Shown piece after piece: positions 1-4,775 of a DNA stretch of 6,170 bases (the first letter of the stretch is position 1; every line of letters begins with the position of its first letter). The position numbers and the translations under genes were made by a program. The notes beneath the pieces were generated by a model that worked only from the letters and a program-made list of their open reading frames with translations, was not told the DNA's origin and did no database searches. This stretch comes from an uncultured Gemella sp. (lineage in GTDB: Bacteria > Bacillota > Bacilli > Staphylococcales > Gemellaceae), in contig NZ_CAAFUZ010000056.1 of NCBI RefSeq assembly GCF_900766305.1, positions 1-6,170 of the forward strand, given 5' to 3'.

Positions 1-36
1 CTCATTTAATAATAAGTGTTGATTTCTATTTTTCAT
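1..36 (-). CDS. 5' end of an unidentified gene, cut by the left edge
   Basis: Reading the minus strand, an ATG at 36-34 opens a frame that stays open to the window edge and gives MKNRNQHLLLNE. The start is supported by a good ribosome binding site, GGAGAT at 46-41, whose GGAG lies six bases before the ATG. Twelve residues are too few to name a family. The two operator-like repeats upstream (101-123 and 162-184) suggest a tightly regulated gene, possibly an autoregulated repressor of TetR type, but this is inference from context only. It lies downstream of the first Rgg gene on the same strand, separated from it by a strong terminator, so it probably has its own promoter. Confidence 0.6.
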   Translation of the reverse strand, partial: MKNRNQHLLLNE

Positions 37-100
37 AAGCATCTCCATTTCTATAAGTTATCGTATGCTTATTTTATCACGGATTAAAGCACTTTTTTCA

Positions 101-123
101 TAATCAGAAAACATTGTCTTATT
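101..123. promoter_or_regulatory. operator-like repeat, copy A (proximal)
   Basis: This 23-bp stretch begins TAATCAGA and ends in GTC-N2-ATT. It matches the sequence at 162-184 at 18 of 23 positions. Its dyad symmetry is weaker than that of copy B. It lies about 65-87 bp before the start codon of the left-edge gene, where a repressor or activator site would be expected. I infer a protein-binding site; the binding protein is unknown. Confidence 0.5.
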
Positions 124-161
124 TAAAATAAATATAGCTAAAAATAAGGGTTAAATAAAAA

Positions 162-184
162 TAATCAGACAAATTTGTCCGATT
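162..184. promoter_or_regulatory. operator-like repeat, copy B (palindromic)
   Basis: The core GACAAATTTGTC (168-179) is a perfect 12-bp palindrome. It is flanked by AATC and GATT, which also pair, with one mismatched position between core and flank on each side. Copy A lies 61 bp away in the same orientation. Dyads of this size are typical of TetR-type operators. Read on the minus strand, the same dyad is followed by ATTTTTATTT, so it could also act as a weak backup terminator behind the first Rgg gene. The existence of a second copy favours the operator reading. Confidence 0.55.
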
Positions 185-225
185 AATTTTATTACAAAAT
201 GATCATTAGTCACTATATTACAAAT

Positions 226-264
226 AAAAAAAGTATTTAAGAAAAATTAATTTACTTAAATACT
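226..264 (-). terminator. intrinsic terminator of the first Rgg gene
   Basis: On the minus strand a perfect 10-bp stem (AGTATTTAAG pairing with CTTAAATACT, positions 264-255 and 241-232) with a 13-nt loop is followed by a run of seven T. It starts about 34 bp after the stop codon at 298. This ends the Rgg transcript before the left-edge gene. The stem is AT-rich, but the perfect pairing and T-tract make the call good. Confidence 0.85.
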
Positions 265-297
265 CTACCGATACACTATATTGATGTTATATAACTT

Positions 298-1224
298 TTA
301 AAATTCAAAATCGATACCTGTTTTATTTACTTTACTTAAAGCCTTATAATTTGAATCAGCAGTCGATTTAACATAAGGGTCATCTGTAATTTCTACTAGC
401 ATATTCTCATATTTTAAAAACTTATTCGCAAGTTCTACACCTTCTACTTTATTTTGACGTAAATATATCATTGCCAATATTCCAATAAGACCAAAATAAA
501 ATTTATCTGTAAAAGATGACATTGGATGATTTTTAAACAGATTAAGTGTTTCATTACATCGCTTTTCTGCTAAGCTATAGTAACCATTTCTTGATAAAAA
601 TCCTAACAATGTTCCTAATAACTCAGCGTATTTAATACTCATAAAATTACTTAGATAGTTTTTAGTAGAAATATTATGTATACATTCTTCAATAATCCTA
701 TCAATATACTCAACAGTAAAATCTTCTCGTGAAGTTATTATTGATAATGTAGCCAGCGAACTCAATTCATTCCATCCTAATTTATTCGTTGACTCTATTT
801 TTTCTTTAATTATTCTTTTATTTTCATCAAATAATTCACTATCATCTTTATGATTTAAAGACATCATGATTATTAATATATCTACCCTTCTTCCAAAATT
901 AATCCCCTTCTTTTTCAGCTCTTTTTTACATTCATTTATTACCTTTGCTGTAAAACCTGATTGCAGATGTTTCTGCATTCTTCTAAAAAATTCAGTATTT
1001 TCAACTCCGATATAATTAGTATAATATGCTAAATAATCTATAGGAAGTACACCACAATTTTCTAATAATTTTTCAAATGTAGCTATAGGTAGGCTTGTTT
1101 CATCTGCCTCAAAACGAGTTAATGTTCTTGTAGATATAACATCACCTGCGACATCTTTAGATTTATACCCTCTTTCCTCCCTTAACTTTTTAAAAATACT
1201 TCCATGTTTATTTTTCTTATCCAT
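298..1224 (-). CDS. Rgg/GadR/MutR-family transcriptional regulator, paralogue 1
   Basis: This 308-residue cytoplasmic protein has an N-terminal XRE-type helix-turn-helix (about residues 7-66) with the Rgg-like pattern FKKLREERGY...DVAGDVIS...LTRFE..ETSL...TF..LL. The recognition helix falls at about STRTLTRFE (31-39). Residues about 75-308 are predicted helical, with repeat-like segments such as FLSRNGYYSLAEK. In Rgg proteins this region is a TPR-like domain that often binds short peptide pheromones. The length is close to the family norm of just under 300 residues. The start is supported by GGAG (1235-1232), seven bases before the ATG. The second Rgg gene lies 81 bp upstream on the same strand with no clear terminator between, so read-through is possible, although a separate promoter is visible. 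Target genes and ligand are unknown. Family assignment is firm; function beyond DNA-binding regulation is inferred. Confidence 0.88.
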   Translation of the reverse strand: MDKKNKHGSIFKKLREERGYKSKDVAGDVISTRTLTRFEADETSLPIATFEKLLENCGVLPIDYLAYYTNYIGVENTEFFRRMQKHLQSGFTAKVINECKKELKKKGINFGRRVDILIIMMSLNHKDDSELFDENKRIIKEKIESTNKLGWNELSSLATLSIITSREDFTVEYIDRIIEECIHNISTKNYLSNFMSIKYAELLGTLLGFLSRNGYYSLAEKRCNETLNLFKNHPMSSFTDKFYFGLIGILAMIYLRQNKVEGVELANKFLKYENMLVEITDDPYVKSTADSNYKALSKVNKTGIDFEF

Positions 1225-1253
1225 TTTTCTTCTCCAATTAAAGCACTTTTATT

Positions 1254-1281
1254 ATTTTAAATATTTCTCCGTATAATTCAA
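1254..1281 (-). promoter_or_regulatory. probable promoter of Rgg paralogue 1
   Basis: On the minus strand, TTGAAT (1281-1276) and TAAAAT (1259-1254) are separated by 16 bp. They match the sigma-A -35 box at four of six positions and the -10 box at five of six. Transcription would start near 1247, giving a leader of about 23 nt that contains the ribosome binding site. This lets the gene be expressed apart from the upstream paralogue. Confidence 0.5.
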
Positions 1282-1305
1282 CGGTTTATTCTAATTAACT
1301 ATACA

Positions 1306-2232
1306 CTAGAATTCAATATCAATACCTGTTTTATTTACTTCACATAATTTTCTATAACTGATATCTCTTTTCTGTTTATATAAAGGATTATTAATACTTT
1401 CTGCAATTGTATTACGATATTTTAATACTTTGTTAGCAAGCTCTATACCTTCTTCTTTATTTTGACTTAAATATACCATAGCCAATATTTCTATAACATC
1501 AGTATAATATTTTGGTTTATTTATTAAGAATGATTGTTTATTAAAATTAATAATTGTTTCTTCACATTTCTTTTCCGCCAATTCATAGTATCCATTTCTT
1601 GATAAAAATGATAACGAAGAAATTAATAACTTACAGTATGCCTCATTAAATAAATTACTCAGATAATTTTCAAGATGAATATTTTGGAAACAATCCTCAA
1701 TAACTCTGTCAATATACTCCAGAGAATAATCCTCACTTGATGCAGAATTTAATAAATTTATGAGTCCATTTATCTCACTCCATCCCAATTTACTCGTTCC
1801 CTCTATTTTTTCCTTAATTATTCTTTTGTTTTCTTCAAATAATTCACTACTACCTTTCCATTCTATTAGTTGCATAAAATTTAAAACATCTAATCTTTCA
1901 GCAAATTTAATATCACTCTTTTTCAATTCTTTCATACATTCAGTTACTACCTTTGCTGAAGAACCAGATTCTAAATAGCTCTGTATTCTTTTTGCAAACT
2001 CCGTAATTTCTATTTCAGTAATATCAACATAATATGCTAAATAATCAAGCGGAAGCAAACCACAATTATTCAATAATTCTTCAAATGTAGCTATAGGTAG
2101 ACTTGTTTCATCATTCTCAAAACGAGTTAATGTTCTTGTAGAAATAACATCTCCCGCAACATCTTTTAATTTATAACCTCTTTCCTCTCTTAGTTTTTTA
2201 AAAACACTTCCATGTATATTTTTTTCGTTCAT
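1306..2232 (-). CDS. Rgg/GadR/MutR-family transcriptional regulator, paralogue 2
   Basis: This protein has the same length as paralogue 1 (308 residues) and aligns with it essentially without gaps. In the first 68 residues 58 are identical, and the helix-turn-helix segment from REERGY through LTRFE differs only at residue 22. The C-terminal sensor part has diverged much more, apart from short blocks such as ENKRIIKEKIE (134-144), SRNGYY and the final VNKTGIDxEF. The start is supported by AGGAG (2243-2239), six bases before the ATG. The pair clearly arose by tandem duplication. As with other Rgg proteins, the helical C-terminal domain probably binds a small ligand or peptide, but none can be named. 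No short hydrophobic pheromone gene is visible nearby. Confidence 0.88.
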   Translation of the reverse strand: MNEKNIHGSVFKKLREERGYKLKDVAGDVISTRTLTRFENDETSLPIATFEELLNNCGLLPLDYLAYYVDITEIEITEFAKRIQSYLESGSSAKVVTECMKELKKSDIKFAERLDVLNFMQLIEWKGSSELFEENKRIIKEKIEGTSKLGWSEINGLINLLNSASSEDYSLEYIDRVIEDCFQNIHLENYLSNLFNEAYCKLLISSLSFLSRNGYYELAEKKCEETIINFNKQSFLINKPKYYTDVIEILAMVYLSQNKEEGIELANKVLKYRNTIAESINNPLYKQKRDISYRKLCEVNKTGIDIEF

Positions 2233-2309
2233 TTCTTTCTCCTAGTTAAACTAAATATTAATTAAACGCTAAACAATCAATATGTTTATAAGTATGGTAT
2301 TTCACTCGT

Positions 2310-2338
2310 ATAATATTTAGATTAGATCTCTCAGTTGA
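2310..2338 (-). promoter_or_regulatory. possible promoter of Rgg paralogue 2
   Basis: The -10 candidate TATTAT (2315-2310) matches consensus at five of six positions. The -35 candidate TCAACT (2338-2333), 17 bp upstream, matches at only three of six. A weak -35 would fit a promoter that needs an activator, perhaps an Rgg protein itself, but this is a guess. Confidence 0.25.
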
Positions 2339-2452
2339 TTATTACAATACCTTCGTAAAATCATAATATAATTATATTTTATCATAAAGTATCTTTAAAA
2401 GTAACTATCAATATCAAATTAGATATAAAACACCATTCGTAGCAGATTTTAA

Positions 2453-2470
2453 AGATTTTAGTCAAAATCT
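2453..2470. repeat. short inverted repeat
   Basis: AGATTTT (2453-2459) and AAAATCT (2464-2470) are perfect 7-bp arms around a 4-base centre, AGTC. No T-tract follows on either strand, so a terminator is unlikely. It lies just downstream of the Rgg relic and far upstream of Rgg paralogue 2. It may be a protein-binding dyad or chance in AT-rich DNA. Confidence 0.3.
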
Positions 2471-2496
2471 AGAGTTACACATATTTATACTACTTT

Positions 2497-2556
2497 TTAA
2501 AAATTAAACTCAAGCCCCGTTTTGTTTAGTTCATAAAACCTCTCGACAAAAATAGA
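2497..2556 (-). pseudogene. relic of a third Rgg paralogue (C-terminal tail only)
   Basis: Translating the minus strand in the frame that ends with TAA at 2499-2497 gives SIFVERFYELNKTGLEFNF. This parallels the last residues of the two intact Rgg proteins (CEVNKTGIDIEF and SKVNKTGIDFEF): NKTG, the following hydrophobic-acidic pair and the final F align, and the stop falls at the same place. A TAG at 2559-2557 closes the frame upstream, and the terminator of the surface-protein gene overlaps this boundary, so the rest of the gene is gone. The codons differ from both intact copies, suggesting an older, more diverged paralogue. The match is short, so confidence is moderate. It is not an expressed gene. 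Confidence 0.6.
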
Positions 2557-2587
2557 CTACAGAACTATTAACGCTCTATAGTCTATT
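2546..2587 (-). terminator. intrinsic terminator of the surface-protein gene
   Basis: AATAGACTA (2551-2559) and TAGTCTATT (2579-2587) form a perfect 9-bp stem, extended inward by three more pairs after one mismatch. On the minus strand it starts about 17 bp after the stop codon at 2604 and runs into ATTTTTGT. The T-tract is only moderate. On the plus strand no T-run follows, so it serves the minus-strand gene. Confidence 0.7.
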
Positions 2588-2603
2588 AAAATAATATTAA
2601 ATA

Positions 2604-4526
2604 CTATCTATTTTTTCTTCTTAAAGCCACAACTCCGAATAATCCTACAATTGCTGCTAAGAATCCATAAGAAGTTGTTTGTAATCCTGTGTTAGGTAAA
2701 GCTTTACCTTCTTTTCTGTTGCTTACAGGTTTTGTAGCTGCTTCCCCACCTTCAGATTTCACTTCAGTTGAACCTTCTTTTGATTTTTGTCCTTGAGTAA
2801 ATGGATTCCAGTTGCTACCAGTGTTTTTATCACCCTCTGGTTTTACTGGTTGTGGTGCACGAGGCCCTTCTGGTTGTTTTCCATCTGTTTGCTCTTCTAC
2901 TAAAGCATATTTACTGAAGTGTTCTGCTTCGAAAGTAACGATGTTTCCATTACCACCATCGTAAGTTGGTAATTTTTCTAATTGTAATTTATTATTTTGA
3001 TCACGATAAACATAATAAACTACTGATTTACCTTTTGTATTAGTTAAAGTAACTGTTCTCTTAGAACCAACTGAATCAACAGTATTTCCTAAAGAATCGA
3101 TAAGTTTTAAATCATAAACATTAACTAATTTATATTTTGGATTGATAGCTTTTAATTCTTTAGTCAACTCAGATAATTCATCTTTATCTTTAACTTCTTC
3201 TGCATAGAAGTTAATCGCAGGAATTTTAGTACTATCGAAACGAACAGTTATTTTTCTGTCTCCAACTGGATTTGATATTACTTTAGTTTTTGGTGCTTCT
3301 GGTAATTCTACTTTAGGGAAAGTTGGTTCTACTGGTTTGATTACTTTTGGTTCTTCAACTTTAGGTTTCTCAGCTTTTGGCTCGTCAACTTTTGGTTGTT
3401 CTACTTTATCAGCTCTGTATACAGATTTACCAGCTGGGTTTAGATCAAACTCAAAATTACTTAAATCACCTTTTGTCAAATCTAAGTCGTGAAGTTGTCT
3501 TAAATAGTAATGACCTGGATCTGTATTTTTGAAATTTTTAAGATAAAATACATCATTACCTTCACTGTCTAAAGTCATATCAACATCAAAACTTCCAGAC
3601 CCTCCAATCATTTCTCCATCTTTTATTTGAGAAAGTGTAATTTTCCCAGGTAATGCTTTATGATGATATACAAACATAGCTTTCCCTGCTATACTTTCGG
3701 CTTCACTACCTGGTTTATTAGGACTATAATATTCTAACAACATTTTATCTGCAAATCTTTCTAAACCTGGTTTATACTTAACTGTAACTTTTAATACATC
3801 ATTACCACCTACTTGCGATTTGTCTGAATATACTAAATAATCTTTATCTCCTAATTCTGGCAACTTAGTTTCACTTAGATTTTTTATTTTTGTTTTATTA
3901 TCGTATTTATATAAATCTTTTCTACTTAAATTAATATCAGGAGCATCTCCTGACCATCCACGTTGATTTTCCTCATCAGTATAAATTATCTCAGCATTCA
4001 AGTCTTTATTTTCAAAACTATTCAAAAGGTTAATATTATTTAATAAATAGTTGCCACCTGTAAGTTTACTAGTATCTGCTAGGTAAGAATTCTTTTCTGT
4101 TCCTTTTTTAACATTAAGTTCATACTTACTTCCATTCGCTTCGTTTATATACTCAACTGAATGTACAGATAAATCAGTACTTATTGTTTGAATATTTAAA
4201 TTTTTATTCTTGTCTAAAGAAATATCTTTTAATGCATAGTTGGTAAAGCTATCAACTTTCTTCTTATTAATATTTTCATGTCCCCATCCACCTTCATATG
4301 CTTTATTAAGATCTAATGGATTGCTAACAACTGTGAACCCAGTTTTTTTCTCGGTATCAGTTAACTCTGATGGACTAGGTGCATCACTTGGCTGAGCACC
4401 AGGTAATGTACTTGGATGTGGTGTATTCGGTGTATCCGCTGCGAAAATATCTGTTTGAGGTATTACTACACCAGCAGCAGTTAAAAATGATGCAATAGCT
4501 GCAGTCTTTAATAGTTTTTTCTTCAT
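2604..4526 (-). CDS. LPXTG cell-wall-anchored surface protein of unknown function
   Basis: This 640-residue precursor has an N-terminal signal peptide (MKKKLLK, hydrophobic core to about residue 22, likely cut near FAAD at 28-31). Its C-terminus is a classical sortase signal: LPNTG (610-614), a hydrophobic stretch (about 620-635) and the basic tail RRKNR. Sortase A would link it to peptidoglycan through Thr613. Residues about 60-370 are a charged, probably beta-rich ectodomain that I cannot assign. It lacks the features I know from NEAT, Cna_B or G5 domains. A proline/lysine spacer of PKxxx repeats follows (378-401). A second folded segment (about 414-545) ends in VTFEAEHFSKYALV, a pattern often seen near the end of surface-protein modules. 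A wall-spanning stretch rich in P, G, S and K leads to the anchor. The start is supported by AAGGAG eight bases before the ATG. The gene appears monocistronic and is less AT-rich than the Rgg genes. An adhesin or ligand-binding role is inference. Confidence 0.85.
   Translation of the reverse strand: MKKKLLKTAAIASFLTAAGVVIPQTDIFAADTPNTPHPSTLPGAQPSDAPSPSELTDTEKKTGFTVVSNPLDLNKAYEGGWGHENINKKKVDSFTNYALKDISLDKNKNLNIQTISTDLSVHSVEYINEANGSKYELNVKKGTEKNSYLADTSKLTGGNYLLNNINLLNSFENKDLNAEIIYTDEENQRGWSGDAPDINLSRKDLYKYDNKTKIKNLSETKLPELGDKDYLVYSDKSQVGGNDVLKVTVKYKPGLERFADKMLLEYYSPNKPGSEAESIAGKAMFVYHHKALPGKITLSQIKDGEMIGGSGSFDVDMTLDSEGNDVFYLKNFKNTDPGHYYLRQLHDLDLTKGDLSNFEFDLNPAGKSVYRADKVEQPKVDEPKAEKPKVEEPKVIKPVEPTFPKVELPEAPKTKVISNPVGDRKITVRFDSTKIPAINFYAEEVKDKDELSELTKELKAINPKYKLVNVYDLKLIDSLGNTVDSVGSKRTVTLTNTKGKSVVYYVYRDQNNKLQLEKLPTYDGGNGNIVTFEAEHFSKYALVEEQTDGKQPEGPRAPQPVKPEGDKNTGSNWNPFTQGQKSKEGSTEVKSEGGEAATKPVSNRKEGKALPNTGLQTTSYGFLAAIVGLFGVVALRRKNR
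3324..3395 (-). repeat. PKxxx repeat spacer within the surface protein
   Basis: Residues 378-401 read as consecutive five-residue units (PKVDE, PKAEK, PKVEE, PKVIK) ending in PVEP. Such proline/lysine/glutamate repeats form extended stalks that separate domains in wall-anchored proteins. Repeat number often varies between strains through slippage or recombination. Confidence 0.75.
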
Positions 4527-4578
4527 CTATTTTTCTCCTTTTTTAAAATAATAACTAAAATGTCAATATAATAAGACA

Positions 4579-4584
4579 ATTATA
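4579..4584 (-). promoter_or_regulatory. possible -10 box of the surface-protein gene
   Basis: The minus strand reads TATAAT at 4584-4579, about 53 bp before the start codon. No convincing -35 box stands 16-18 bp upstream (TTATAT or CTTATA). The promoter may therefore be weak or activator-dependent, or the AT-rich DNA may be misleading here. Confidence 0.35.
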
Positions 4585-4619
4585 TTTTACTATAAATACT
4601 TATATAAGTTATAAAATAT

Positions 4620-4684
4620 TACAAAATTGGATATTCTTCTAATTTTTGTAGTAATTTTCTTTACAAAAGTTACAAATCTGTAAC
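4620..4684. promoter_or_regulatory. cluster of TACA/TGTA half-sites in the divergent intergenic region
   Basis: Within 65 bp there are five related half-sites: TACAAAA (4620-4626), TTTTGTA (4644-4650), TTACAAAA (4661-4668), and the dyad GTTACA-N4-TGTAAC (4669-4684). The last is a clean inverted repeat with 6-bp arms. The cluster lies between the surface-protein gene and the RodA-type gene, upstream of both, and could control either. CopY/BlaI-type operators also use TACA/TGTA arms but with a shorter spacer, so the regulator is not identified. Confidence 0.4.
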
Positions 4685-4696
4685 CTACTACTTTAC

Positions 4697-4726
4697 CTCA
4701 TAAGATCACTTAAACTGTCTCATAAG
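4697..4726 (+). promoter_or_regulatory. direct repeat CTCATAAG touching the -35 box
   Basis: CTCATAAG occurs at 4697-4704 and again at 4719-4726, spaced 22 bp start to start, about two helical turns. The second copy directly abuts the -35 box at 4727. This arrangement is typical of an activator, such as a response regulator, binding one face of the helix beside RNA polymerase. It is an inference from layout only. Confidence 0.4.
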
Positions 4727-4755
4727 TTGCGTATATTCTTTCAATATTGTATAAT
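4727..4755 (+). promoter_or_regulatory. promoter of the RodA-type gene
   Basis: A perfect -10 box, TATAAT (4750-4755), follows TTGCGT (4727-4732) with an ideal 17-bp spacer. The -35 matches consensus only in TTG, which fits activation by a protein bound at the CTCATAAG repeats just upstream. Transcription would begin near 4762, leaving a very short leader that starts at about the ribosome binding site (AAAGGAG, 4762-4768). Confidence 0.65.
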
Positions 4756-4775
4756 TACAACAAAGGAGTTGACTT

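Larger units (their letters stand above)
2233..2603. other. intergenic region between Rgg paralogue 2 and the surface-protein gene
   Basis: This 371-bp stretch has no intact gene. On the minus strand it holds, in order, the terminator of the surface-protein gene (2546-2587), the relic tail of a third Rgg copy (2497-2556), a small inverted repeat (2453-2470), and the upstream region of Rgg paralogue 2. A possible but weak promoter for paralogue 2 has a -10 of TATTAT (2315-2310) and a poor -35 (TCAACT, 2338-2333) with 17-bp spacing, giving a leader of about 70 nt. A closer pair, TTGATT at 2280-2275 and TATTTA at 2257-2252, would put the start too near the ribosome binding site. No RNA gene was recognised. 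Confidence 0.6.

Noticed and set aside
1760..1978. Plus-strand open frame of 72 codons
   Set aside because: It lies fully inside the second Rgg gene on the opposite strand, has no ribosome binding site and its Ser/Leu/Phe-rich product is what the complement of a helical, charged protein gives.
2282..2320. Short plus-strand frame MFISMVFHSYNI
   Set aside because: Twelve codons only, no ribosome binding site, and no terminator or partner gene in that orientation.
2317..2385. Minus-strand frame of 22 codons as a possible Rgg pheromone
   Set aside because: The product has no basic start plus hydrophobic core, there is no ribosome binding site, and it sits in the presumed promoter region of Rgg paralogue 2.
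2434..2441. Near match to the competence cin-box (TACGAATG on the minus strand, consensus TACGAATA)
   Set aside because: No late-competence gene follows, other promoter elements are missing, and a single 7-of-8 match is expected by chance.
4679..4684. WalR-type box (TGTAA repeats) near the RodA-type gene
   Set aside because: The minus strand has TGTAAC and TGTAAA, but the gap is three bases, not the five required for WalR; the spacing is wrong.
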